Below are positions 1 to 8,000 of a stretch of 64,000 nt of DNA, piece after piece (positions within the stretch are counted from its first letter, which is position 1; the number at the start of each line of letters is the position of its first letter). The position numbers and the translations under genes are program-made. Source of the DNA: a virus. The notes beneath the pieces were generated by a model. It was not told the DNA's origin. It saw only the letters and a list, made by a program, of their open reading frames with translations, and ran no database searches. The stretch covers positions 1-64,000 of IMG/VR virus record IMGVR_UViG_3300048996_000065. The stretch is one strand, 5' to 3'.

Positions 1-257
1 GCTTCGTAGATACGTTGTTCCAAAAGATCCACCTTGATGTCTTTCACTTCCTGAGATAGAGACTTGAAATCGGCCGCTGTAGCAAATCCTTCACCAAAAC
101 CGAATCTGGCTAACCACCCGCAAGCATACAGAATGTGAAACAGAAAAAGAAGACACACCGCGAATATGGATAACCTCCAACGAAGGGCTTTCGGCATACC
201 CGGAGGAAGCAACTCTTTCACAGCTTCTTTGATCACGGGAGTCTCCAGTTGAATCAT
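1..257 (-). CDS. Membrane protein with one TM helix, 3' end off window
   Basis: The reading frame starts with ATG at 257 and overlaps the stop of the preceding minus-strand gene by ATGA. It runs off the left edge after 85 codons. Residues about 28-46 form one hydrophobic segment (RLSIFAVCLLFLFHILYACG) after an amphipathic N-terminus. A charged, coiled-coil-like stretch follows (SLSQEVKDIKVDLLEQRIYE). Its place after the fibre genes would suit a lysis or membrane-associated protein, but there is no family signature. If the window is circular, the frame continues without interruption into the open frame at 63,799-64,000, giving 152 residues. Function unknown. Confidence 0.6.
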   Translation of the reverse strand, partial: MIQLETPVIKEAVKELLPPGMPKALRWRLSIFAVCLLFLFHILYACGWLARFGFGEGFATAADFKSLSQEVKDIKVDLLEQRIYE

Positions 258-727
258 CGAAAGAAAACTATCTGCATGGTACCCGCCGGGCAGGGGGTGA
301 CATATACCGGAGATGCACCTGCCCCCCATTGCCAATTCTTTAGTGTAGTACCTGTGAACGTCGCAGATGCGGAGGTAAAGATACGTACTACACTTGCACA
401 ATCGACAACACGAACATAGGTGAAGTAATTTTGAGTAACACTAGCGGCATTGAACAAAGCGATGCGAAGATCGTAATTGCCCGCAAAGGAAAGAAAACAT
501 TGAGCACCGATGTTCAGGGTGAAATTACCGCTCCAGCTACCTCCTGGAGTGTTATTTGCAACACATTGCGTGTTCCCGAGCTTAAATCCGATGAACCCTC
601 CAACGTTGGCCGTAGTCACATTGCCAGAAGCTACGACTTGCGCCGGATTCGCAAAAGACATCGACTGAGGTGTAGCTGCCGCAAATGGCAACAACAAGGC
701 GATGAGAAATAGTGTAACCTTATTCAT
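254..727 (-). CDS. Putative exported cysteine-rich virion-associated protein
   Basis: The 157-residue protein starts at the ATG at 727, in an ATGA overlap with the fibre-like gene upstream. The N-terminus MNKVTLFLIALLLPFAAA is a textbook Sec signal peptide: one basic residue, a hydrophobic core and an Ala-rich cleavage region. The mature part is Gly/Asn/Ser/Thr-rich and beta-like, with four cysteines that could form disulfides in the periplasm. No family is recognised. The same signal-peptide architecture recurs in the next gene and in the one at 50,216-50,821, which is unusual for tail-locus genes. It could be an exported fibre-like or host-surface protein. Confidence 0.55.
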   Translation of the reverse strand: MNKVTLFLIALLLPFAAATPQSMSFANPAQVVASGNVTTANVGGFIGFKLGNTQCVANNTPGGSWSGNFTLNIGAQCFLSFAGNYDLRIALFNAASVTQNYFTYVRVVDCASVVRIFTSASATFTGTTLKNWQWGAGASPVYVTPCPAGTMQIVFFR

Positions 728-2442
728 AGAACCCCCGAACCCCATGTCTGCCAAGTGCCCGGAGTGGCGAAAACCGTACAGGTCATGACTCCCCCCACGG
801 CGATCGAACGCGTACCGGTTTGATTGGATCCAGAACCGTTAAACCAGGTTAACAGGGTAGACGCTGCTAACGAGACTGCAGCTGATCCATTATTAATGAA
901 GGTTAGAACGCAATTAGCAACTGGATCAGCATCCAGGGTAAATGTCTGCGATCCAGCTCCAGTGAATACGATAACCTTACCGCAGTCGGTGGATGCTGTG
1001 TTATCGCTGACAGAGATGCTACGGATAGGCAGGGTTGTACCGCCGGCAGCAGGACAATTGGTTCCATTCGCTTGGCAAACGTTTTGACCAGCTACCGTTA
1101 CGGCAGTAGCAGCAGTAACGGTTCCTACACTCAGTGTGTCTGTACCCGCGACGTAGGTCATCCCCGCATCGCCCCCGAATGCTCCCGCGTTGTTGAACTG
1201 AACTTGGGTGGTGGATCCTCCAGGAGTGCCGGCACTGGCTTGCCAGGTTGGAGCTGAGCCTGCACCATTCGATGTAAGAACTTGCCCGGAGCTGCCTACG
1301 TTCGTACCTGCAGTTCCTACGCTCCATGATCCATCAGCCTTGATACGCAAACGCTCGGTGGTACTGGCCGCACCGTCCGCAGTTGTTAAAAAAGCAAGAG
1401 ATCCAGGCATGTCCCCGGTTCCCGGAGTGCCATCGACGAAAGCTTGAATTGACACGGCTTGAGAAGCCAGATTAGTACCATCTGCTCCATACCAGATGAA
1501 GGATCCGAGTTGATCCCCGCTTTGCACAATGGTGCTACCACCTAAACCGGCACTTCGAGTTTTGCCTAGTTTGACAATGGGGCCTGCATTGGATGCAGAG
1601 TCTCTAACAAGAGAATGAGAAGCGGAAGCTGTGTCCGTACCTTCTTGTTGAAAACGAGTGGTAGAAACGTTTCCAACACTTAACGCAGTACCACCCCCAT
1701 ATACAAAGGAAGTCCCATCAAAGATGAAGGTTGATGCACCCCCCAACGCGCCCGCGTTGTTATACTGCATCTGAGTGGTAGATCCACCAGCCCCATTGAC
1801 GGGGCAACCGGTGCCATCCGCACGACAGATGTTGGAACCATTAACCGTGGCGGTTGTTGCAGTGATCGCAACTGAATCGATAGTAGTACCAGTTCTATCT
1901 ACCAAGATGGCAGTGGTTGCCGCCGATACCGCGTCATTGACCGCTTCTAATCTCCAGGTTTCGGCTGTTGGACCGATTCTCCATCGCTGATTATTGGCGG
2001 CCCCGTCCGTCTCTTGCCAACCCAAAAGTGGGGCAGTTGATGATAGAAGAACCGCTCCGGCCCCCGTTGTATTACTGAAGATATGTTGACCCGACCAAGT
2101 GGGAGTAATCGATTGACTCAGCGCGGGTGCGCCATCTGATCGCATGAAGGTAGCCGCTACACCATTAATAGCAGTCAACCCCAAGCTGGCCGTGGGATTA
2201 GCCGGAGATACTGATGTCACGATTTGACAAGAACCGTCACCGCGAAGGAATGTGGTAGGATCGCAAGTACCACTCCACAGAGTGATTACATCGCTGGATG
2301 TGGCTGAAGTGGTTACGAAAGTATTTTCGTCACCCACCATAATGCCATCAGATGGCTGGAATAGGGGAAAAGCCGTTTGGGCATCGGCCGTACCGAAGAA
2401 CAGCGCCAGTGATAGCGCCAAGGTTTTAAGTAGAGTTTTCAT
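724..2442 (-). CDS. Tail-fibre-like protein with N-terminal signal peptide
   Basis: The 572-residue protein starts at the ATG at 2442, an ATGA overlap with the gene upstream; a start 15 bases earlier is less likely. MKTLLKTLALSLALFFGTADA looks like a signal peptidase I substrate (ADA/QT). The body is low-complexity, Gly/Ser/Thr/Ala-rich and repetitive like phage fibre shafts. GGSTTQMQYNNAGALGG recurs as GGSTTQVQFNNAGAFGG, and a Cys-pair element N-x-C-x-A-x-GT-x-CP occurs twice. The C-terminus (about 480-572) resembles a beta-rich tip domain. The position downstream of capsid and adaptor genes fits a fibre or spike role. The signal peptide is unexpected for a virion protein assembled in the cytoplasm. 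Confidence 0.6.
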   Translation of the reverse strand: MKTLLKTLALSLALFFGTADAQTAFPLFQPSDGIMVGDENTFVTTSATSSDVITLWSGTCDPTTFLRGDGSCQIVTSVSPANPTASLGLTAINGVAATFMRSDGAPALSQSITPTWSGQHIFSNTTGAGAVLLSSTAPLLGWQETDGAANNQRWRIGPTAETWRLEAVNDAVSAATTAILVDRTGTTIDSVAITATTATVNGSNICRADGTGCPVNGAGGSTTQMQYNNAGALGGASTFIFDGTSFVYGGGTALSVGNVSTTRFQQEGTDTASASHSLVRDSASNAGPIVKLGKTRSAGLGGSTIVQSGDQLGSFIWYGADGTNLASQAVSIQAFVDGTPGTGDMPGSLAFLTTADGAASTTERLRIKADGSWSVGTAGTNVGSSGQVLTSNGAGSAPTWQASAGTPGGSTTQVQFNNAGAFGGDAGMTYVAGTDTLSVGTVTAATAVTVAGQNVCQANGTNCPAAGGTTLPIRSISVSDNTASTDCGKVIVFTGAGSQTFTLDADPVANCVLTFINNGSAAVSLAASTLLTWFNGSGSNQTGTRSIAVGGVMTCTVFATPGTWQTWGSGVL

Positions 2443-3029
2443 GAGTAAGGCACCCATTTCCCGATGGAAGTAGAATATCGAAGCGTGTAACTGGAATTTG
2501 TGATCAATCCCACATTAGCTGCCAACCTGAATTGGTTTGCCGCCGCTGAGCCGGTAAGAGCGCTCAGGGTGAGCAAGTTGGGACCCAGGTTGGTGATAGT
2601 AACGATCTGACCATCAAACTGGGCTATCATTCCAGTCAGCTGGGCGATACCGGCAGCGGTACTGCAATCCAAGAACCCAGGGAACAACGGATCGGGACCC
2701 AGGATGAAATCGTGATTAGCTCCAGCCGCCAGAACCGCCGATTGAAGAGCAGTGGAAGCTCCGACGGCGGAAATCACATTTAATGACAACTCGCCACCAG
2801 GACCACCATCAACCAATTGAACGCTTAAGCTGCTAACCAGCTGACGTGATCCAGGAATGGATCCGCCCATGCCAGAAACCGTAATCAGGGAATCCGTAGG
2901 CAATACCAAATCCCGAGTTCGAATCTGACGACTGTTACCCAATTGAACTGATTCCAGCAGTTCATCACCAGATAATGGTGTCTCGGCTACAGTCAGAGCC
3001 GTAATCTTTCGTGTAGGAGCAAGCGACAT
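2439..3029 (-). CDS. Fibre-associated virion protein
   Basis: The 196-residue protein starts at the ATG at 3029, which overlaps the upstream stop as TAATG. The N-terminal third contains a short helical stretch. The rest is a beta-rich, Gly/Ala/Ser/Leu sequence ending in a pattern (YTLRYSTSIGKWVPYS) often seen at the ends of phage fibre or appendage subunits. It resembles the C-terminal segment of the fibre-like protein at 61,501-63,114 in style, but I cannot assign a family. It is probably part of the tail appendage, inferred from position and composition. Confidence 0.45.
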   Translation of the reverse strand: MSLAPTRKITALTVAETPLSGDELLESVQLGNSRQIRTRDLVLPTDSLITVSGMGGSIPGSRQLVSSLSVQLVDGGPGGELSLNVISAVGASTALQSAVLAAGANHDFILGPDPLFPGFLDCSTAAGIAQLTGMIAQFDGQIVTITNLGPNLLTLSALTGSAAANQFRLAANVGLITNSSYTLRYSTSIGKWVPYS

Positions 3030-3382
3030 TACGGTAACACCTCAGTGATTCTGTAGTCATCGTCCACTTCGCCGTCCAAATCATCACCCTGAGTCAAACG
3101 ATAGAAATCGTCTTGGGTGATTCGAAGGTCACCGTCATATTCTTCCGGATCGGGAGTAACGCCAATGTTGACGTCCGGCCGATAGTGAGGCAACGTGATA
3201 TCCTCCGTTGCACGGGCGGGAAGCCGCCAGGGGTCGAATTCATCGTTGTCCGCTTCACAAACCAAAAGACCGGGGGTGTTCCGGTCCGGTTGAAGTTCGT
3301 TAATAGGAAACTTCTTACGACAACGATCGCATATCCCGATGCCGAGATTTGAGTTTCCGCGAGTGTCTAGGAAAATAGACAC
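3029..3382 (-). CDS. Zinc-ribbon-containing small phage protein
   Basis: The 117-residue acidic protein begins at a GTG (3382) five bases after GAGG. Residues 18-21 form CDRC, followed by KKFP and a further Cys at about 42 (LVCEAD), a half-treble-clef pattern. The C-terminal half is rich in Asp and Tyr (RITQDDFYRLTQGDD, DDDYRIT). It lies between an adaptor and fibre genes. Proteins of this shape occur in podovirus structural operons, where their role is generally not known. I do not assign a function. Confidence 0.5.
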   Translation of the reverse strand: MSIFLDTRGNSNLGIGICDRCRKKFPINELQPDRNTPGLLVCEADNDEFDPWRLPARATEDITLPHYRPDVNIGVTPDPEEYDGDLRITQDDFYRLTQGDDLDGEVDDDYRITEVLP

Positions 3383-3384
3383 GA

Positions 3385-4440
3385 TTACCTCGTGTATGGC
3401 GAGATGTTGATTCGAAGCATCACTGCAGATCCATCGCTCTGACTATCCCAAGCAATCTTGAGTTGATTGCTAGCCTCCTGCTCCAAGCTCGGCATGACCT
3501 CCGCTTTCACCTCAGGGATTGAATACCCCAACTGCCGGGCCAGCTCGCATACAATTGCAAGGAACCAGTTCTGAGGAACCTGGATTTCTTGGGTCATCGT
3601 TCCAACATCTTGGATATAGCGTTGAACGCGAGCAACGATCTGGTAGTAAGTGAACTCCGGAGCTGGCGCAGGCCAGAGCCCCATCGAAGGCTGAGTGCGT
3701 TGCTTGTCAAACCAATATTCGGTTGGGCGACTAGCAAAGGTCTTGTCCGGCTGGCTATCGTAGTCATCCCGATTGATGAGAGCCAGGGGAATCTCGTTAG
3801 GCGTATTAGCCGCAACGAATTCGGCCACGTCCAGAACCGTAGCGGAACCACCGCGAATCCGGCAGTAGTTGGTGGGATAGATACCGGAGAGATCGAACCA
3901 GAACCATTCTTGCTCGATCATCTCTTGCGCTACAGCGGTGTAGACGGTATCCCAAGTCACCCCATCTTCGGAAACCTCGATGAAGTAATCCCATTCCTCG
4001 GTTACCTCCGGAAGAATACCGAACGTGGTCAACCGGGTTTCCGCTTCGAATTGAATCGTGATATTGCCCCCAGGGTTGGTCTGAGTGCATGCCGTCATGA
4101 TGTCACTGTCGAAAGCGTTGTCTGCCGTTCCTTCCGATGATGAATAGGTACCCGTCGGGCGCATCACGCTACGGATGTTGGCATCGAGCAAATCGATGGT
4201 TCCTACCGGTAAGGGGACATCAGGAACGTAACCGTAGATAGGAAGAATCTCACTACCGACGGCCCAAAGGGCTACACCCTTGGATGAAATCGTGGAAAGA
4301 AACAGGTAAAGAAGATCCTTAGCCGTCTCGATGTTCTCGGACGTGATCTGTTGGGGGCTCAGTTTACAACGACGAAAGGCATGGTCAATTACCTTTCTCG
4401 TGTTAAAAAGAGTCTGCGATACGGTACCCGACGTGGCCAA
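3385..4440 (-). CDS. Head-tail adaptor-like protein with discoidin-like insert
   Basis: The 351-residue protein starts six bases after GGAG. The N-terminal region (about 1-80, helical, SPQQITSENIETAKDLLYLF) and the C-terminal region (about 215-351, with IVCELARQLGYSIPE) resemble the helical bundle of podovirus connector or adaptor proteins such as P22 gp4. Between them, about 92-205, lies a beta-rich stretch (AFDSDIMTACTQTNPGGNIT, YFIEVSEDGVTWDTVY, NYCRIRGG) with the spacing of an F5/8 type C (discoidin) carbohydrate-binding domain. I infer a neck protein carrying a surface-exposed lectin-like module. Adaptor assignment is moderate; the inserted domain is more evident than the scaffold around it. 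Confidence 0.55.
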   Translation of the reverse strand: MATSGTVSQTLFNTRKVIDHAFRRCKLSPQQITSENIETAKDLLYLFLSTISSKGVALWAVGSEILPIYGYVPDVPLPVGTIDLLDANIRSVMRPTGTYSSSEGTADNAFDSDIMTACTQTNPGGNITIQFEAETRLTTFGILPEVTEEWDYFIEVSEDGVTWDTVYTAVAQEMIEQEWFWFDLSGIYPTNYCRIRGGSATVLDVAEFVAANTPNEIPLALINRDDYDSQPDKTFASRPTEYWFDKQRTQPSMGLWPAPAPEFTYYQIVARVQRYIQDVGTMTQEIQVPQNWFLAIVCELARQLGYSIPEVKAEVMPSLEQEASNQLKIAWDSQSDGSAVMLRINISPYTR

Positions 4441-4500
4441 AGCTTTCTCCTATCAGAAAACAGTTAGCCCGCCGGGTGTAGCAGACTCGATGTTAATGCG

Positions 4501-4517
4501 CCGCCATTATAAGGCGG
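4501..4517 (-). promoter_or_regulatory. Possible minus-strand -10 box in a small hairpin
   Basis: On the minus strand a perfect TATAAT lies at 4511-4506 inside the loop of a 5-bp hairpin (CCGCC/GGCGG), 66 bases before the adaptor start. The 91-base gap here is one of few real gaps in the late operon. No convincing -35 hexamer is seen at 16-18 bases, so this is a weak promoter call; the hairpin could also be an RNA processing site. Confidence 0.25.
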
Positions 4518-4531
4518 TGAACTCTAATCGG

Positions 4532-4765
4532 CTAATCTTCAAATTTTGGGACCTTGCCGCCTTTGGCAAAATCGGTCCAGCCGATTGAATGGGGGGTGTT
4601 GGATGCGAGACCTCCAATGGCTTTCTTCATGACGCGCTTTGGAGCACGACGGGAATAGCCTGACACCTGTTTCACCCCCCCAGAACTGGGACCGAAGCCA
4701 GCCTTTGAAGGAAAAGTGAAGTTTCCGTACTTTGGGCCATTGCCTGTTTTCTTGAAACCTTTCAT
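4532..4765 (-). CDS. Small basic virion-type protein with C-terminal GGKV
   Basis: The 77-residue protein starts at the ATG at 4765, just after the upstream stop (4767-4769). It is Gly/Lys-rich (MKGFKKTGNGPKYGNF) and ends with FAKGGKVPKFED. The AKGGKV element is the same one that separates modules in the internal virion proteins at 50.8-53.7 kb, suggesting a common processing or targeting role (inference). No enzymatic motif is visible. Confidence 0.5.
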   Translation of the reverse strand: MKGFKKTGNGPKYGNFTFPSKAGFGPSSGGVKQVSGYSRRAPKRVMKKAIGGLASNTPHSIGWTDFAKGGKVPKFED

Positions 4766-4766
4766 A

Positions 4767-5048
4767 TCATGACCCCGCCACGCCGCCTTGCTGCGACACA
4801 GAGAATACGTCAGTGGGCGCCATGCCCGTGGCCCTAACCGCTCGCGTACCTTGAGAGAAGATACCGAACCCAGAGGTAAGGGTGATGGTCCCGAAACGTG
4901 GAGTGATCGACAGATCAAACACATTGTCGGCGGTGAATTCAACTGCCCCAGCGCCATCAAGCCAGACGCCACCGGGGAACCCGGCATAAGTATCAACAGG
5001 GACCCATGGTGTGGTCCCCGTGACACCCGTAATTCTTACGGGACGCAT
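4767..5048 (-). CDS. Small capsid-region protein
   Basis: The 93-residue protein starts at 5048, directly after the neighbouring stop at 5050. The sequence is beta-rich (MRPVRITGVTGTTPWVPVDT, GVWLDGAGAVEF, FGTITLTSGFGIFS), which suits a small decoration or head-completion protein. It sits three genes after the major capsid gene in transcription order. No family is recognised; a structural role is inferred from location. Confidence 0.5.
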   Translation of the reverse strand: MRPVRITGVTGTTPWVPVDTYAGFPGGVWLDGAGAVEFTADNVFDLSITPRFGTITLTSGFGIFSQGTRAVRATGMAPTDVFSVSQQGGVAGS

Positions 5049-5049
5049 C

Positions 5050-5769
5050 TTAACGCTCCTGAGCGAACATCAGGTAGTCGACCGTCGCAGTCTTCGCAAC
5101 AGCTTCACCGTTCTTCAGGGAGATGATCGGGGCGCACTCCGTATTGGGCAGCAATGCCGCCGATACGGTGATGTAACCCGTGACCGTGCCATTGACCGAG
5201 TAGTAGAGTCGATCGACACCGTCGAAGAAACAAGCAACTTCCATCATCGTCGCTGCCACGACTGTAGCAATGGCCCCGGAGTTAACCGAGCCCGTTGTAT
5301 TGTCCTGACGCGAGTAAAGAGCGATGGTAGCAGCCGCAGTGGCTTTCAGAAAGAAAATACCGTCGAGCGCCGTCGCCAGTGCGGTACCGTCGGCGTTAGC
5401 CACCTGAATGCCGATAGCGAAAGCTGACAGGGTTGCATCGGAGATAGCGAACCGAGCCTTCATGAAGAATTTCTTGCCGACGACCGGCAAGTAGGATTCA
5501 CCAATCTTCTGAACCTGATTGATATCAGCAGCGCCAGCCGAGTTGGTCAGCAACAGAAGACCGTTGTTACCATCGAGCAAAGCCTGTGTGGCACCCGCCT
5601 GCGTTTCCGTCACGGTCCAGTTGGCAGCCGTGAAGTAATCGAAGTCCTCGAAGAACTCGTGGAAAGGGGTTGGATCGATGTAGGGCATCGAGCCACCCCA
5701 GATCGTCCCGTCGGGGGAGGTATTGATACCACCCTGAAAGCGTGTTACCGCCAATGAATTGAGAGGCAT
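5050..5769 (-). CDS. Capsid-proximal virion protein, beta-sandwich-like
   Basis: The 239-residue protein lies one gene downstream of the major capsid gene with a GGAG ten bases before the ATG. The middle (about 50-235) alternates hydrophobic and polar residues, with phrases such as KKFFMKARFAISDATLSAFA and DRLYYSVNGTVTGYI. This looks like a concanavalin- or jelly-roll-type beta sandwich. The likely role is capsid decoration or an attached surface protein, an inference from position and predicted fold. No catalytic residues are evident. Confidence 0.5.
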   Translation of the reverse strand: MPLNSLAVTRFQGGINTSPDGTIWGGSMPYIDPTPFHEFFEDFDYFTAANWTVTETQAGATQALLDGNNGLLLLTNSAGAADINQVQKIGESYLPVVGKKFFMKARFAISDATLSAFAIGIQVANADGTALATALDGIFFLKATAAATIALYSRQDNTTGSVNSGAIATVVAATMMEVACFFDGVDRLYYSVNGTVTGYITVSAALLPNTECAPIISLKNGEAVAKTATVDYLMFAQER

Positions 5770-5860
5770 TTGTGCAAGTCTCCTAAAACCAGTTACGTGT
5801 GGTAGATACGAGAGGGCCCCGTTGCATAGGGGCCCCCAAGGGAATCAATTCCAAATCCGG

Positions 5861-6778
5861 TTAGAGTCCCGGAGTTCCGTAAAGGATGCGTGGATCCGTC
5901 CAGCCCGGGATATAACGCTCTGTGGCCTTGTAGCGCATGCTATCCGTATTGAAGTCGCCTTCCATGCTGCGTTCGAGCTTACGGCGCGTCAGGAGCTTCA
6001 ACCCCTGCGGAGCGTCGGTCTCGATCCACCAAGCCGTTGTCGAAGTGATGCGGCTGATATTCGCCTGACCATCCTTCAACATGTTCATCGACTTGATCGG
6101 ATTGATGTCGTTGTTGCCCGTGCCAGCTCGGAGAATGCTCTTCAGCAGCACTTCCGCCTGGAAGACGTTCGATGGGCCCGTGACGATACGCATCGGCGTG
6201 AGACGGATGCGCTTACCGTTGTTGTCAACGGCATTACGAATCTGAATCAGCATCTGCTCCAGCGAAGTTTGCGACAGAGCAGCAGCAGTCGTGAGCAGGT
6301 TGCTGAAGGTACCACCGATGATCGGATGGTTCGTGGCGTTCAGAGCAACACCGTCACCACCCACGAAAGCGCCGCCCGTGAACGAGCGGTTGATGATATT
6401 TGCCGTCAACGTTTCTTTCGTCTCGATCATCGACTGAGCGAGATGTTCAGAATACGTCGTACCGATCTTGATGTGATCACCGTCTTCGACCAGCACCTTC
6501 GTGAGAGCGAAAGCGAGACCGAATACCTTGTAGACGTAGCGCTGAATGAACAGCACGCCGCCAGACTGGTAGGTGACCGGAGCACCATCGGGCAGCTCAG
6601 GAGCCGCACCGAAGCCGTAAAGAACCGGCTCTTCGTGGTAGTTGCGAGGCGTACCACGTTGTTCGCGGAAGACTGGCTTCCACTCGTCGGCACGTTGATC
6701 GTAGATACCGTCAAACGTTTCGTTCAAAATCGGTTCGACGATTGAACGAAAGTCTGTACTGCGCATTGGCGTAGCCAT
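5861..6778 (-). CDS. Major capsid protein (HK97-fold type)
   Basis: The 305-residue protein has the features of a major head subunit. There is an N-terminal helix (DFRSIVEPILNETFDGIYDQ), a central domain including SGGVLFIQRYVYKVFGLAFA, and a typical A-domain phrase LTPMRIVTGPSNVFQAEVLL. It ends with a terminal beta segment, DAPQGLKLLTRR, then MRYKATERYIPGWTDPRILYG. It lacks a long N-terminal delta domain, consistent with the separate scaffold gene at 8,001-9,077. GGAG lies eight bases before the start. It sits in the standard order portal, scaffold, capsid. I judge it the only plausible major coat gene here. Confidence 0.85.
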   Translation of the reverse strand: MATPMRSTDFRSIVEPILNETFDGIYDQRADEWKPVFREQRGTPRNYHEEPVLYGFGAAPELPDGAPVTYQSGGVLFIQRYVYKVFGLAFALTKVLVEDGDHIKIGTTYSEHLAQSMIETKETLTANIINRSFTGGAFVGGDGVALNATNHPIIGGTFSNLLTTAAALSQTSLEQMLIQIRNAVDNNGKRIRLTPMRIVTGPSNVFQAEVLLKSILRAGTGNNDINPIKSMNMLKDGQANISRITSTTAWWIETDAPQGLKLLTRRKLERSMEGDFNTDSMRYKATERYIPGWTDPRILYGTPGL

Positions 6779-6791
6779 GAATTATTCTCCG

Positions 6792-7370
6792 TTAAGCGAA
6801 GGCAGGCCGCGCACCAACGAGCTGGTGACGAGCAATTTGAACCTGTACGATGGTGAACGCATCACCCCAGTCGTTATCAGGGCCCTTGGTGATACCGACG
6901 ATCTGCAGCTGATCTTGCGCAGCCAGAATCGTGGCAGTATCGAGCGTAACGGTAGACAGACCCGTTCCCGTATCACCCGACTGAGCCGTGAAGCTGCCGA
7001 TGAGACCGAGAGACGTACGCGCCACCACGCCATTGGCTTGGATCTCGTACGTGATCCATGGATCTTGCGTGTAGTACACGACCGTACCCGGGTCGTTCGC
7101 CAGCGCAACCGTGCCGGTAGGCCACCAGTTGCTGACAGTACGACGTCCCTGCGCGTTCGTGTATTCTACGCCTTGCATGACGCCGATGAGTGGATTGGCC
7201 GCGCCAGCCGTAGCCGGACGGATATCACCCGTTGCTGAGTCGATGAGAACTGGAGCATTCATGAACATGTTCACGGCTGCACCAGACGTAATTGTTCCAA
7301 CCGAGGGGCGGATGTCGCCCGACGGGTGGAAGCTTGGCCGGAGGCCAAACGCTGCACTTACTGAAGACAT
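6792..7370 (-). CDS. Capsid accessory/decoration-like protein
   Basis: The 192-residue protein is immediately upstream of the coat gene in the same transcript. Its N-terminus (SAAFGLRPSFHPSGDIRP) and internal beta-strand phrases (PLIGVMQGVEYTNAQGRRTV, QDPWITYEIQANGVVA) resemble proteins encoded beside podovirus and myovirus capsid genes, often called head decoration or stabilising proteins. That assignment comes from position and general resemblance; I see no catalytic motif. GGAG precedes the ATG by about 11 bases. Confidence 0.55.
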   Translation of the reverse strand: MSSVSAAFGLRPSFHPSGDIRPSVGTITSGAAVNMFMNAPVLIDSATGDIRPATAGAANPLIGVMQGVEYTNAQGRRTVSNWWPTGTVALANDPGTVVYYTQDPWITYEIQANGVVARTSLGLIGSFTAQSGDTGTGLSTVTLDTATILAAQDQLQIVGITKGPDNDWGDAFTIVQVQIARHQLVGARPAFA

Positions 7371-7406
7371 TTTGAGAAGATCTCCGCGTTAGCGAAATGT
7401 TCCCCG

Positions 7407-7973
7407 TCAGTCTTCCCCAACCAAAGAACCAAAGTTGGGGACCTTACGGGACCTCCCCAGTTCTGCGTTGCCTTCGTACTCCATGATCTTGGTCTTGCGC
7501 GATAGCCCCTGCTCTTCCAGGGACTGATTAGCCATATCAACCGCGACCCGAAGCTTCAACTCCTCATCCCTAGGCTGAGTGTAGTGAGCTTCTTTCATAT
7601 ACGCCTGATAAAGCGAGAGCGGCAGCTTGAAAGCCACCATCTCATTGACACCAATACATCCCTGGAGTTCGCCGGACGTAACTCTCAGCTGTTCATACCC
7701 GGGGACTTCGTGGGACTTGATCGGAGTATATCCAATGCGCATGCGCCCATGGATGGGATCGCGCGAATTAGTCGTCGTCAACCAGCAGACGTGATAACCC
7801 GGAATCTTGGGAAGGTCAGGCAACGAAGCCTGGAAAAATTGCTTTCTGAACGTTTCAAGACGCTTGGAGTCAGACAATCTCCGATTTTTCTTGATCACCC
7901 GCTTTTTCGAGTGGCGATCAGCACGGGAATCTTCTGAAGCTCTCTTCAGTCTCGAGTCTTTTAATTTAGCCAT
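7407..7973 (-). CDS. Conserved-looking capsid-module protein of unknown function
   Basis: The 188-residue protein has a Lys/Arg/Ser-rich N-terminus (about 1-45) and then a compact domain (PGYHVCWLTTTNSRDPIHGR, VTSGELQGCIGVNEMVAFKL, LSLYQAYMKEAHYTQPRDEE). The sequence lies between scaffold and capsid genes and starts eight bases after GGAG. Proteins of this type are found beside scaffold genes in several podovirus groups but lack a known function. A minor structural or assembly role is inferred. Confidence 0.55.
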   Translation of the reverse strand: MAKLKDSRLKRASEDSRADRHSKKRVIKKNRRLSDSKRLETFRKQFFQASLPDLPKIPGYHVCWLTTTNSRDPIHGRMRIGYTPIKSHEVPGYEQLRVTSGELQGCIGVNEMVAFKLPLSLYQAYMKEAHYTQPRDEELKLRVAVDMANQSLEEQGLSRKTKIMEYEGNAELGRSRKVPNFGSLVGED

Positions 7974-8000
7974 CTAACTAGCTCCTATATAGCCAGCGGT

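Noticed and set aside
5759-6745. 328-residue plus-strand frame opposite the major capsid gene
   Set aside because: Shadow of a confident minus-strand gene, with Arg-rich random-looking sequence.
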